Source of the DNA: Fallopia convolvulus
Taxonomy: Eukaryota; Streptophyta; Magnoliopsida; Caryophyllales; Polygonaceae
Length of the DNA stretch: 64,000 bases
Assembly (NCBI GenBank): GCA_964016875.1
Contig: OZ024724.1
Coordinates: forward strand, 16,906,501 to 16,970,500
Reading direction: 5' to 3'
Shown one piece after another: positions 32,066 to 42,891 of this stretch. Below the pieces are notes generated by a model. It saw only the letters and a list, made by a program, of their open reading frames with translations, was not told where the DNA came from and searched no databases. Each line of letters begins with the position of its first letter. The stretch's first letter is position 1. Both the position numbers and the translations under genes were made by a program.

Positions 32066-32278
32066 TCTTTTTTTTCGTTTTCTTAATAGTTGGATCGGAT
32101 TTTCAAGTCGTTCTTTTTTTGCTCGCGTCTATCGAGTGGAATGCGTAGGCCTCGAGAAGATCTTTGTTTCGATATATTATACGGGCGAATCCGAGACCTG
32201 GACAAATAGTTATGGCGGTTTGAAAATCCGAGTTCGGTGAAAGGTCGATGTAAGTAAGAAATGTTGGCAAGAATGGAC

Positions 32279-32397
32279 GGGTGCGATCATACCAGCACTA
32301 ATGCACCGGATCCCATCAGAACACCGAAGTTAAGCGTGCTTGGGCGAGAGTAGTACTAGGATGGGTGACCTCCTGGGAAGTCCTCTTGTTGCACCCC
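32279..32397 (+). rRNA. 5S rRNA: 5S rRNA gene, copy 98
   Basis: T45A and G108T. G108T breaks C67-G108, the first pair of helix V. Confidence 0.92.
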
Positions 32398-32611
32398 TCT
32401 TTTTTTTTCGTTTTTTTAATCGTTGGATCGGATTTTCAAGTCGTTCTTTTTTTGCTCGCGTCTATCGAATGGAATGCGTAGGCCTCGAGAATATCTTTGT
32501 TTCGATATATTATACGGGCGAATCCGAGACCCGGGCAAAGAGTTATGGCGGTTTGAAAATCCGGGTTCGGTGAAAGGTCGATGTAAGTAAGAAATGTTGG
32601 CAAGAATGGAT

Positions 32612-32730
32612 GGGTGCGATCATACCAGCACTAATGCACCGGATCCCATCAGAACTCCGAAGTTAAGCGTGCTTGGGCGAGAGTAGTACTAGGATCGGTG
32701 ACCTCCTGGGAAGTCCTCGTGTTGCACCCC
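32612..32730 (+). rRNA. 5S rRNA: 5S rRNA gene, copy 99
   Basis: Only G85C, with T at -1. Confidence 0.93.
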
Positions 32731-32943
32731 TCTTTTTTTCGTTTCTTTAATCGTTGGATCGGATTTTCAAGTCGTTCTTTTTTTGCTCGCGTCTATCGAA
32801 TGGAATGCGTAGGCCTCGAGAAGATCTTTGTTTCGATATATTATACGGGCGAATCCGAGACCCGGGCAAAGAGTTATTGCGGTTTGAAAATTTCGTGTTC
32901 GGTGAAAGGTCGATGTAAGTAAGAAATGTTGGCAAGAATGGAC

Positions 32944-33062
32944 GGGTGCGATCATACCAGCACTAATGCACCGGATCCCATCAGAACTCCGAAGTTAAGC
33001 GTGCTTGGGAGAGAGTAGTACTAGGATGGGTGACCTCCTCGGAAGTCCTTGTGATGCACCCC
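32944..33062 (+). rRNA. 5S rRNA: 5S rRNA gene, copy 100
   Basis: C67A, G97C, C107T, T111A; copy 49 type plus C107T. Confidence 0.9.
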
Positions 33063-33275
33063 TCTTTTTTTCGTTTTTTTAATCGTTGGATCGGATTTTC
33101 AAGTTGTTCTTTTTCTGCTCGCGTCTATCGAATGGAATGCGTAGGCCTCGAGAAGATCATTGTTTCGATATGTTATACGGGCGAATCCGAGACCCGAGCA
33201 AAGAGTTATGGCGGTTTGATAATTCCGGGTTCGGTGAAAGGTCGATGTAAGTAAGAAATGTTGGCAAGCATGGAC

Positions 33276-33394
33276 GGGTGCGATCATACCAGCACTAATG
33301 CACCGGATCCCATCAGAACTCCGAAGTTAAGCGTGCTTGGGCGAGAGTAGTACTAGGATGGGTGACCTCCTGGGAAGTCCTCGTGTTGCACCCC
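33276..33394 (+). rRNA. 5S rRNA: 5S rRNA gene, copy 101
   Basis: Full consensus. Confidence 0.97.
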
Positions 33395-33606
33395 TCTTTT
33401 TTTCGTTTTTTTAATCGTTGGATCGGATTTTCAAGTCGTTCTTTTTTCGCTTTCGTCTATCGAATGGAATGCGTAGGCCTCGAGCAGATCTTTGTTTCGA
33501 TATATTATACGGGCGAATCCGATACCCGGGCAAAGAGTTATGACGGTTTGAAAATCCGGGTTCGGTGAAAGGTCGATGTAAGTAAGAAATGTTGGCAAGA
33601 ATGGAC

Positions 33607-33725
33607 GGGTGCGATCATACCAGCACTAATGCACCGGATCCCATCAGAACTCCGAAGTTAAGCGTGCTTGGGCGAGAGTAGTACTAGGATCGGTGACCTC
33701 CTGGGAAGTCCTCGTGTTGCACCCC
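33607..33725 (+). rRNA. 5S rRNA: 5S rRNA gene, copy 102
   Basis: Only G85C. Confidence 0.94.
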
Positions 33726-33937
33726 TCTTTTTTTCGTTTTTTTAATCGTTGGATCGGATTTTCAAGTCGTTCTTTTTTTGCTCGCGTCTATCGAATGTAA
33801 TGCGTAGGCCTCGAGAAGATCTTTGTTTCAATATATTATACGGGCGAATCCGAGACCCGGGCAAAGAGTTATGGCGGTTTGAAAATCCGGGTTCGGTGAA
33901 AGGTCGATGTAAGTAAGAAATGTTGGCAAGAACGGAC

Positions 33938-34056
33938 TGGTGCGATCATACCAGCACTAATGCACCGGATCCCATCAGAACTCCGAAGTTAAGCGTGCTT
34001 GGGAGAGAGTAGTACTAGGATGGGTGATCTCCTGGGAAGTCCTCGTGTTGCACCCC
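33938..34056 (+). rRNA. 5S rRNA: 5S rRNA gene, copy 103
   Basis: G1T, C67A, C91T: first base of the G1T family joined to the C67A/C91T body of copy 3, a probable gene-conversion mosaic. Confidence 0.91.
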
Positions 34057-34269
34057 TCTTTTTTTCATTTCTTTAATCGTTGGATCGGATTTTCAAGTCC
34101 TTCTTTTTTTGCTCGCGTCTATCGAATGGAATGCGTAGGCCTCGAGAAAATCTTTGTTTCGATATATTATACGGGCGAATACGAGACCCGGGCAAAGAGT
34201 TATGGCGGTTTGAAAATTTCGGGTTCGGTGAAAGGTCGATGTAAGTAAGAAATGTTGGCAAGAACGGAC

Positions 34270-34388
34270 TGGTGCGATCATACCAGCACTAATGCACCGG
34301 ATCCCATCAGAACTCCGAAGTTAAGCGTGCTTGGGCGAGAGTAGTACTAGGATGGGTGATCTCCTGGGAAGTCCTCGTGTTGCACCCC
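34270..34388 (+). rRNA. 5S rRNA: 5S rRNA gene, copy 104
   Basis: G1T and C91T. Confidence 0.92.
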
Positions 34389-34600
34389 TCTTTTTTTCAT
34401 TTCTTTAATCGTTGGATCGGATTTTCAAGTCCTTCTTTTTTTGCTCGCGTCTATCGAATGGAATGCGTAGGCCTCGAGAAAATCTTTGTTTCGATATATT
34501 ATACGGGCGAATCCGAGACCCGGGCAAAGAGTTATGGCTGTTTGAAAATCCGAGTTCGGTGAAAGGTCGATGTAAGTAAGAAATGTTGGCAAGAATGGAC

Positions 34601-34719
34601 GGGTGCGATCATACCAGCACTAATGCACCGGATCCGATCAGAACTCCGAAGTTAAGCGTGCTTTGGAGAGAGTAGTACTACGATCGGTGACCTCCTGGGA
34701 AGTCCTCGTGTTGCACCCC
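34601..34719 (+). rRNA. 5S rRNA: 5S rRNA gene, copy 105
   Basis: C36G, G64T, C67A, G81C, G85C. Confidence 0.87.
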
Positions 34720-34932
34720 TCTTTTTTTTCGTTTTCTTAATAGTTGGATCGGATTTTCAAGTCCTTCTTTTTTTGCTCGCGTCTATCGAGTGGAATGCGT
34801 AGGCCTCGAGAAGATCTTTGTTTCGATATATTATACGGGCGAATCCGAGACCTGGACAAATAGTTATGGCGGTTTGAAAATCCGAGTTCGGTGAAAGGTC
34901 GATGTAAGTAAGAAATGTTGGCAAGAATGGAC

Positions 34933-35051
34933 GGGTGCGATCATACCAGCACTAATGCACCGGAACCCATCAGAACACCGAAGTTAAGCGTGCTTGGGCG
35001 AGAGTAGTACTAGGATGGGTGACCTCCTGGGAAGTCCTCTTGTTGCACCCC
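34933..35051 (+). rRNA. 5S rRNA: 5S rRNA gene, copy 106
   Basis: T33A, T45A, G108T. T33A removes the BamHI site. Confidence 0.91.
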
Positions 35052-35264
35052 TCTTTTTTTTCGTTTTTTTAATCGTTGGATCGGATTTTCAAGTCGTTCT
35101 TTTTTTGCTCGCGTCTATCGAATGGAATGCGTAGGCCTCGAGAATATCTTTGTTTCGATATATTATACGGGCGAATCCGAGACCCGGGCAAAGAGTTATG
35201 GCGGTTTGAAAATCCGGGTTCGGTGAAAGGTCGATGTAAGTAAGAAATGTTGGCAAGAATGGAT

Positions 35265-35383
35265 GGGTGCGATCATACCAGCACTAATGCACCGGATCCC
35301 ATCAGAACTCCGAAGTTAAGCGTGCTTGGGCGAGAGTAGTACTAGGATGGGTGACCTCCTGGGAAGTCCTCGTGTTGCACCCC
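35265..35383 (+). rRNA. 5S rRNA: 5S rRNA gene, copy 107
   Basis: Full consensus gene with T at -1. Confidence 0.96.
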
Positions 35384-35596
35384 TCTTTTTTTCGTTTCTT
35401 TAATCGTTGGATCGGATTTTCAAGTCGTTCTTTTTTTGCTCGCGTCTATCGAATGGAATGCGTAGGCCTCGAGAAGATCTTTGTTTCGATATATTATACG
35501 GGCGAATCCGAGACCCGGGCAAAGAGTTATTGCGGTTTGAAAATTTCGTGTTCGGTGAAAGGTCGATGTAAGTAAGAAATGTTGGCAAGAATGGAC

Positions 35597-35715
35597 GGGT
35601 GCGATCATACCAACACTAATGCACCGGATCCCATCAGAACTCCGAAGTTAAGCGTGCTTGGGAGAGAGTAGTAGTAGGATGGGTGACCTCCTCGGAAGTC
35701 CTCGTGATGCACCCC
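35597..35715 (+). rRNA. 5S rRNA: 5S rRNA gene, copy 108
   Basis: G17A, C67A, C78G, G97C, T111A. Confidence 0.88.
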
Positions 35716-35927
35716 TCTTTTTTTCGTTTTTTTAATCGTTGGATCGGATTTTCAAGTTGTTCTTTTTTTGCTCGCGTCTATCGAATGGAATGCGTAGGCC
35801 TCGAGCAGATCTTTGTTTCGATATATTATACGGGCGAATCCGAGACCCGGGCAAAGAGTTATGGTGGTTTGAAAATCCAGGTTCGGTGAAAGGTCGATGT
35901 AAGTAAGAAATGTTGGCAAGAATGGAC

Positions 35928-36046
35928 TGGTGCGATCATACCAGCACTAATGCACCGGATCCCATCAGAACTCCGAAGTTAAGCGTGCTTGAGCGAGAGT
36001 ATTACTAGGATGGGTGACCTCCTGGGAAGTCCTCGAGTTGCACCCC
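35928..36046 (+). rRNA. 5S rRNA: 5S rRNA gene, copy 109
   Basis: G1T, G65A, G75T, T109A; duplicate of copy 96 plus T109A. Confidence 0.89.
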
Positions 36047-36259
36047 TCTTTTTTTCGTTTTTTTAATCGTTGGTTTCGAATTTTCAAGTCGTTCTTTTTT
36101 TGCTCGCGTCTATCGAATGGAATGCGTGGGCCTCGAGAAGATCTTTGTTTCGATATATTATACGGGCGAATCCGAGACCCGAGTCAAGAGTTATGGCGGT
36201 TTTAAAACCCGGGTTCGGTGAAAGGTCGATGTAAGTAAGAAATGTTGGCAAGAATGGAC

Positions 36260-36378
36260 GGGTGCGATCATACCAGCACTAATGCACCGGATCCGATCAG
36301 AACTCCGAAGTTAAGCGTGCTTTGGAGAGAGTAGTACTACGATCGGTGACCTCCTGGGAAGTCCTCGTGTTGCACCCC
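36260..36378 (+). rRNA. 5S rRNA: 5S rRNA gene, copy 110
   Basis: C36G, G64T, C67A, G81C, G85C; duplicate of copy 97. Confidence 0.87.
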
Positions 36379-36591
36379 TCTTTTTTTTCGTTTTCTTAAT
36401 AGTTGGATCGGATTTTCAAGTCGTTCTTTTTTTGCTCGCGTCTATCGAGTGGAATGCATAGGCCTCGAGAAGATCTTTGTTTCGATATATTATACGGGCG
36501 AATCCGAGACCTGGACAAATAGTTATGGCGGTTTGAAAATCCGAGTTCGGTGAAAGGTCGATGTAAGTAAGAAATGTTGGCAAGAATGGAC

Positions 36592-36710
36592 GGGTGCGAT
36601 CATACCAGCACTAATGCACCAGATCCCATCAGAACACCGAAGTTAAGCGTGCTTGGGCGAGAGTAGTACTAGGATGGGTGACCTCCTGGGAAGTCCTCTT
36701 GTTGCACCCC
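36592..36710 (+). rRNA. 5S rRNA: 5S rRNA gene, copy 111
   Basis: G30A, T45A, G108T; copy 98 plus G30A. Confidence 0.91.
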
Positions 36711-36924
36711 TCTTTTTTTTTCGTTTTTTTAATCGTTGGATCGGATTTTCAAGTCGTTCTTTTTTTGCTCGCGTCTATCGAATGGAATGCGTAGGCCTCG
36801 AGAATATCTTTGTTTCGATATATTATACGGGCGAATCCGAGACCCGGGCAAAGAGTTATGGCGGTTTGAAAATCCGGGTTCGGTGAAAGGTCGATGTAAG
36901 TAAGAAATGTTGGCAAGAATGGAT

Positions 36925-37043
36925 GGGTGCGATCATACCAGCACTAATGCACCGGATCCCATCAGAACTCCGAAGTTAAGCGTGCTTGGGCGAGAGTAGT
37001 ACTAGGATCGGTGACCTCCTGGGAAGTCCTCGTGTTGCACCCC
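36925..37043 (+). rRNA. 5S rRNA: 5S rRNA gene, copy 112
   Basis: Only G85C, with T at -1; duplicate of copy 99. Confidence 0.93.
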
Positions 37044-37256
37044 TCTTTTTTTCGTTTCTTTAATCGTTGGATCGGATTTTCAAGTCCTTCTTTTTTTGCT
37101 CGCGTCTATCGAATGGAATGCGTAGGCCTCGAGAAGATCTTTGTTTCGATATATTATACGGGCGAATCCGAGACCCGGGCAAAGAGTTATTGCGGTTTGA
37201 AAATTTCGTGTTCGGTGAAAGGTCGATGTAAGTAAGAAATGTTGGCAAGAATGGAC

Positions 37257-37375
37257 GGGTGCGATCATACCAGCACTAATGCACCGGATCCCATCAGAAC
37301 TCCGAAGTTAAGCGTGCTTGGGAGAGAGTAGTACTAGGATGGGTGACCTCCTCGGAAGTCCTCGTGATGCACCCC
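37257..37375 (+). rRNA. 5S rRNA: 5S rRNA gene, copy 113
   Basis: C67A, G97C, T111A; duplicate of copy 100 without C107T. Confidence 0.91.
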
Positions 37376-37588
37376 TCTTTTTTTCGTTTTTTTAATCGTT
37401 GGATCGGATTTTCAAGTTGTTCTTTTTCTGCTCGCGTCTATCGAATGGAATGCGTAGGCCTCGAGAAGATCATTGTTTCGATATGTTATACGGGCGAATC
37501 CGAGACCCGAGCAAAGAGTTATGGCGGTTTGATAATTCCGGGTTCGGTGAAAGGTCGATGTAAGTAAGAAATGTTGGCAAGCATGGAC

Positions 37589-37707
37589 GGGTGCGATCAT
37601 ACCAGCACTAATGCACCGGATCCCATCAGAACTCCGAAGTTAAGCGTGCTTGGGCGAGAGTAGTACTAGGATGGGTGACCTCCTGGGAAGTCCTCGTGTT
37701 GCACCCC
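37589..37707 (+). rRNA. 5S rRNA: 5S rRNA gene, copy 114
   Basis: Full consensus; duplicate of copy 101. Confidence 0.97.
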
Positions 37708-37919
37708 TCTTTTTTTCGTTTTTTTAATCGTTGGATCGGATTTTCAAGTCGTTCTTTTTTCGCTTTCGTCTATCGAATGGAATGCGTAGGCCTCGAGCAG
37801 ATCTTTGTTTCGATATATTATACGGGCGAATCCGATACCCGGGCAAAGAGTTATGACGGTTTGAAAATCCGGGTTCGGTGAAAGGTCGATGTAAGTAAGA
37901 AATGTTGGCAAGAATGGAC

Positions 37920-38038
37920 GGGTGCGATCATACCAGCACTAATGCACCGGATCCCATCAGAACTCCGAAGTTAAGCGTGCTTGGGCGAGAGTAGTACTAG
38001 GATCGGTGACCTCCTTGGAAGTCCTCGTGTTGCACCCC
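37920..38038 (+). rRNA. 5S rRNA: 5S rRNA gene, copy 115
   Basis: G85C and G97T; copy 102 plus G97T. Confidence 0.92.
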
Positions 38039-38250
38039 TCTTTTTTTCGTTTTTTTAATCGTTGGATCGGATTTTCAAGTCGTTCTTTTTTTGCTCGCGT
38101 CTATCGAATGTAATGCGTAGGCCTCGAGAAGATCTTTGTTTCAATATATTATACGGGCGAATCCGAGACCCGGGCAAAGAGTTATGGCGGTTTGAAAATC
38201 CGGGTTCGGTGAAAGGTCGATGTAAGTAAGAAATGTTGGCAAGAACGGAC

Positions 38251-38369
38251 GGGTGCGATCATACCAGCACTAATGCACCGGATCCCATCAGAACTCCGAA
38301 GTTAAGCGTGCTTGGGCGAGAGTAGTACTAGGATGGGTGATCTCCTGGGAAGTCCTCGTGTTGCACCCC
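38251..38369 (+). rRNA. 5S rRNA: 5S rRNA gene, copy 116
   Basis: Only C91T. Confidence 0.95.
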
Positions 38370-38582
38370 TCTTTTTTTCATTTCTTTAATCGTTGGATCG
38401 GATTTTCAAGTCCTTCTTTTTTTGCTCGCGTCTATCGAATGGAATGCGTAGGCCTCGAGAAAATCTTTGTTTCGATATATTATACGGGCGAATACGAGAC
38501 CCGGGCAAAGAGTTATGGCGGTTTGAAAATTTCGGGTTCGGTGAAAGGTCGATGTAAGTAAGAAATGTTGGCAAGAGAGGAC

Positions 38583-38701
38583 TGGTGCGATCATACCAGC
38601 AATAATGCACCGGATCCCATCAGAACTCCGAAGTTAAGCGTGCTTGAGCGAGAGTATTACTAGAATGGGTGACCTCCTGGGAAGTCCTCGTGTTGCACCC
38701 C
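38583..38701 (+). rRNA. 5S rRNA: 5S rRNA gene, copy 117
   Basis: G1T, C20A, G65A, G75T, G82A. C20A breaks C20-G58; G82A lies in the C box. Confidence 0.87.
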
Positions 38702-38914
38702 TCTTTTTTTCGTTTTTTTAATCGTTGGTTTCGAATTTTCAAGTCGTTCTTTTTTTGCTCGCGTCTATCGAATGGAATGCGTGGGCCTCGAGAAGATCTT
38801 TGTTTCGATATATTATACGGGCGAATCCGAGACCCGAGTCAAGAGTTATGGCGGTTTTAAAACCCGGGTTCGGTGAAAGGTCGATGTAAGTAAGAAATGT
38901 TGGCAAGAATGGAC

Positions 38915-39033
38915 GGGTGCGATCATACCAGCACTAATGCACCGGATCCGATCAGAACTCCGAAGTTAAGCGTGCTTTGGAGAGAGTAGTACTACGATCG
39001 GTGACCTCCTGGGAAGTCCTCGTGTTGCACCCC
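38915..39033 (+). rRNA. 5S rRNA: 5S rRNA gene, copy 118
   Basis: C36G, G64T, C67A, G81C, G85C. Confidence 0.87.
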
Positions 39034-39245
39034 TCTTTTTTTCGTTTTCTTAATAGTTGGATCGGATTTTCAAGTCGTTCTTTTTTTGCTCGCGTCTATC
39101 GAGTGGAATGCGTAGGCCTCGAGAAGATCTTTGTTTCGATATATTATACGGGCGAATCCGAGACCTGGACAAATAGTTATGGCGGTTTGAAAATCCGAGT
39201 TCGGTGAAAGGTCGATGTAAGTAAGAAATGTTGGCATGAATGGAC

Positions 39246-39364
39246 GGGTGCGATCATACCAGCACTAATGCACCGGAACCCATCAGAACACCGAAGTTAA
39301 GCGTGCTTGGGCGAGAGTAGTACTAGGATGGGTGACCTCCTGGGAAGTCCTCTTGTTGCACCCC
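39246..39364 (+). rRNA. 5S rRNA: 5S rRNA gene, copy 119
   Basis: T33A, T45A, G108T; as copy 106. Confidence 0.91.
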
Positions 39365-39577
39365 TCTTTTTTTTCGTTTTTTTAATCGTTGGATCGGATT
39401 TTCAAGTCGTTCTTTTTTTGCTCGCGTCTATCGAATGGAATGCGTAGGCCTCGAGAATATCTTTGTTTCGATATATTATACGGGCGAATCCGAGACCCGG
39501 GCAAAGAGTTATGGCGGTTTGAAAATCCGGGTTCGGTGAAAGGTCGATGTAAGTAAGAAATGTTGGCAAGAATGGAT

Positions 39578-39696
39578 GGGTGCGATCATACCAGCACTAA
39601 TGCACCGGATCCCATCAGAACTCCGAAGTTAAGCGTGCTTGGGCGAGAGTAGTACTAGGATGGGTGACCTCCTGGGAAGTCCTCGTGTTGCACCCC
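39578..39696 (+). rRNA. 5S rRNA: 5S rRNA gene, copy 120
   Basis: Full consensus gene with T at -1. Confidence 0.96.
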
Positions 39697-39908
39697 TCTT
39701 TTTTTCGTTTCTTTAATCGTTGGATCGGATTTTCAAGTCGTTCTTTTTTTGCTCGCGTCTATCGAATGGAATGCGTAGGCCTCGAGAAGATCTTTGTTTC
39801 GATATATTATACGGGCGAATCCGATACCCGGGCAAAGAGTTATGACGGTTTGAAAATCCGGGTTCGGTGAAAGGTCGATGTAAGTAAGAAATGTTGGCAA
39901 GAATGGAC

Positions 39909-40027
39909 GGGTGCGATCATACCAGCACTAATGCACCGGATCCCATCAGAACTCCGAAGTTAAGCGTGCTTGGGCGAGAGTAGTACTAGGATCGGTGACC
40001 TCCTGGGAAGTCCTCGTGTTGCACCCC
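39909..40027 (+). rRNA. 5S rRNA: 5S rRNA gene, copy 121
   Basis: Only G85C. Confidence 0.94.
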
Positions 40028-40239
40028 TCTTTTTTTCGTTTTTTTAATCGTTGGATCGGATTTTCAAGTCGTTCTTTTTTTGCTCGCGTCTATCGAATGT
40101 AATGCGTAGGCCTCGAGAAGATCTTTGTTTCAATATATTATACGGGCGAATCCGAGACCCGGGCAAAGAGTTATGGCGGTTTGAAAATCCGGGTTCGGTG
40201 AAAGGTCGATGTAAGTAAGAAATGTTGGCAAGAACGGAC

Positions 40240-40358
40240 GGGTGCGATCATACCAGCACTAATGCACCGGATCCCATCAGAACTCCGAAGTTAAGCGTGC
40301 TTTGGAGAGAGTAGTACTACGATCGGTGACCTCCTGGGAAGTCCTCGTGTTGCACCCC
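40240..40358 (+). rRNA. 5S rRNA: 5S rRNA gene, copy 122
   Basis: G64T, C67A, G81C, G85C; as copy 97 but with C36 restored, so a switch of family lies between bases 36 and 64. Confidence 0.88.
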
Positions 40359-40571
40359 TCTTTTTTTTCGTTTTCTTAATAGTTGGATCGGATTTTCAAG
40401 TCGTTCTTTTTTTGCTCGCGTCTATCGAGTGGAATGCGTAGGCCTCGAGAAGATCTTTGTTTCGATATATTATACGGGCGAATCCGAGACCTGGACAAAT
40501 AGTTATGGCGGTTTGAAAATCCGAGTTCGGTGAAAGGTCGATGTAAGTAAGAAATGTTGGCAAGAATGGAC

Positions 40572-40690
40572 GGGTGCGATCATACCAGCACTAATGCACC
40601 GGATCCCATCAGAACACCGAAGTTAAGCGTGCTTGGGCGAGAGTAGTACTAGGATGGGTGACCTCCTGGGAAGTCCTCTTGTTGCACCCC
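40572..40690 (+). rRNA. 5S rRNA: 5S rRNA gene, copy 123
   Basis: T45A and G108T. The spacer behind it repeats the one behind copy 122. Confidence 0.92.
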
Positions 40691-40903
40691 TCTTTTTTTT
40701 CGTTTTCTTAATAGTTGGATCGGATTTTCAAGTCGTTCTTTTTTTGCTCGCGTCTATCGAGTGGAATGCGTAGGCCTCGAGAAGATCTTTGTTTCGATAT
40801 ATTATACGGGCGAATCCGAGACCTGGACAAATAGTTATGGCGGTTTGAAAATCCGAGTTCGGTGAAAGGTCGATGTAAGTAAGAAATGTTGGCAAGAATG
40901 GAC

Positions 40904-41022
40904 GGGTGCGATCATACCAGCACTAATGCACCGGATCCCATCAGAACTCCGAAGTTAAGCGTGCTTGGGCGAGAGTAGTACTAGGATCGGTGACCTCCTG
41001 GGAAGTCCTCGTGTTGCACCCC
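40904..41022 (+). rRNA. 5S rRNA: 5S rRNA gene, copy 124
   Basis: Only G85C. Confidence 0.94.
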
Positions 41023-41234
41023 TCTTTTTTTCGTTTTTTTAATCGTTGGATCGGATTTTCAAGTCGTTCTTTTTTTGCTCGCGTCTATCGAATGTAATGC
41101 GTAGGCCTCGAGAAGATCTTTGTTTCAATATATTATACGGGCGAATCCGAGACCCGGGCAAAGAGTTATGGCGGTTTGAAAATCCGGGTTCGGTGAAAGG
41201 TCGATGTAAGTAAGAAATGTTGGCAAGAACGGAC

Positions 41235-41353
41235 GGGTGCGATCATACCAGCACTAATGCACCGGATCCCATCAGAACTCCGAAGTTAAGCGTGCTTGGG
41301 CGAGAGTAGTACTAGGATGGGTGACCTCCTGGGAAGTCCTCGTGTTGCACCCC
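41235..41353 (+). rRNA. 5S rRNA: 5S rRNA gene, copy 125
   Basis: Full consensus. Confidence 0.97.
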
Positions 41354-41566
41354 TCTTTTTTTCATTTCTTTAATCGTTGGATCGGATTTTCAAGTCCTTC
41401 TTTTTTTGCTCGCGTCTATCGAATGGAATGCGTAGGCCTCGAGAAAATCTTTGTTTCGATATATTATACGGGCGAATACGAGACCCGGACAAAGAGTTAT
41501 GGCGGTTTTAAAATTTCGGGTTCGGTGAAAGATCGATGTAAGTAAGAAATGTTGGCAAGAATGGAC

Positions 41567-41685
41567 TGGTGCGATCATACCAGCAATAATGCACCGGATC
41601 CCATCAGAACTCCGAAGTTAAGCGTGCTTGAGCGAGAGTATTACTAGGATGGGTGACCTCCTGGGAAGTCCTCGTGTTGCACCCC
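41567..41685 (+). rRNA. 5S rRNA: 5S rRNA gene, copy 126
   Basis: G1T, C20A, G65A, G75T; copy 117 without G82A, 2,984 bp on. Confidence 0.88.
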
Positions 41686-41898
41686 TCTTTTTTTCGTTTT
41701 TTTAATCGTTGGTTTCGAATTTTCAAGTCGTTCTTTTTTTGCTCGCGTCTATCGAATGGAATGCGTGGGCCTCGAGAAGATCTTTGTTTCGATATATTAT
41801 ACAGGCGAATCCGAGACCCGAGTCAAGAGTTATGGCGGTTTTAAAACCCGGGTTCGGTGAAAGGTCGATGTAAGTAAGAAATGTTGGCAAGAATGGAC

Positions 41899-42017
41899 GG
41901 GTGCGATCATACCAGCACTAATGCACCGGATCCGATCAGAACTCCGAAGTTAAGCGTGCTTTGGAGAGAGTAGTACTACGATCGGTGACCTCCTGGGAAG
42001 TCCTCGTGTTGCACCCC
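41899..42017 (+). rRNA. 5S rRNA: 5S rRNA gene, copy 127
   Basis: C36G, G64T, C67A, G81C, G85C; last member of this family in the window. Confidence 0.87.
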
Positions 42018-42229
42018 TCTTTTTTTCGTTTTCTTAATAGTTGGATCAGATTTTCAAATCGTTCTTTTTTTGCTCGCGTCTATCGAATGGAATGCGTAGG
42101 CCTCGAGAAGATCTTTGTTTCGATATATTATACGGGCGAATCCGAGACCCGAGCAAAGAGTTATGGCGGTTTGAAAATCCGAGTTCGGTGAAAGGTCGAT
42201 GTAAGTAAGAAATGTTGGCAAGAATGGAC

Positions 42230-42348
42230 GGGTGCGATCATACCAGCACTAATGCACCGGATCCCATCAGAACTCCGAAGTTAAGCGTGCTTGGGCGAGA
42301 GTAGTACTAGGATGGGTGACCTCCTGGGAAGTCCTCGTGTTGCACCCC
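42230..42348 (+). rRNA. 5S rRNA: 5S rRNA gene, copy 128
   Basis: Full consensus. Confidence 0.97.
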
Positions 42349-42560
42349 TCTTTTTTTCGTTTCTTTAATCGTTGGATCGGATTTTCAAGTCGTTCTTTTT
42401 TTGCTCGCGTCTATCGAATGGAATGCGTAGGCCTCGATAAGTTCTTTGTTTCGATATATTATACGGGCGAATCCGATACCCGGGCAAAGAGTTATGACGG
42501 TTTGAAAATCCGGGTTCGATGAAAGGTCGATGTAAGTAAGAAATGTTGGCAAGAATGGAC

Positions 42561-42679
42561 GGGTGCGATCATACCAGCACTAATGCACCGGATCCCATCA
42601 GAACTCCGAAGTTAAGCGTGCTTGGGTGAGCGTAGTACTAGGATGGGTGACCTCTTGGGAAGTCCTCGTGTTGCAGCCC
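42561..42679 (+). rRNA. 5S rRNA: 5S rRNA gene, copy 129
   Basis: C67T, A71C, C95T, C116G. IE and C box changed, and C116G breaks G3-C116. Confidence 0.88.
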
Positions 42680-42891
42680 TCTTTTTTTCGTTTTCTTAAT
42701 AGTTGGATCGGATTTTCAAATCGTTCTTTTTTTGCTCGCGTCTATCGAATGGAATGCGTAGGCCTCGAGAAGATCTTTGTTTCGATATATTATACGGGCG
42801 AATCCGAGACCCGAGCAAAGAGTTATGGCTGTTTGAAAATCCGAGTTCGGTGAAAGGTCGATGTAAGTAAGAAATGTTGGCAAGAATGGAC

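Larger units (their letters stand above)
31568..34264 (+). repeat. Thirteen-unit displaced duplication, left copy (offset 4,313 bp)
   Basis: About 2.7 kb recurring at 35881-38577, with copies 96-103 matching 109-116. Scattered differences (T109A in copy 109, C107T in copy 100, C67A/G1T in copy 103) show later divergence or conversion. Confidence 0.8.
35881..38577 (+). repeat. Thirteen-unit displaced duplication, right copy (offset 4,313 bp)
   Basis: Partner of 31568-34264. Copies 109-112 also resemble 117-120 at about 2,655 bp, so duplications are nested here. Confidence 0.8.
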
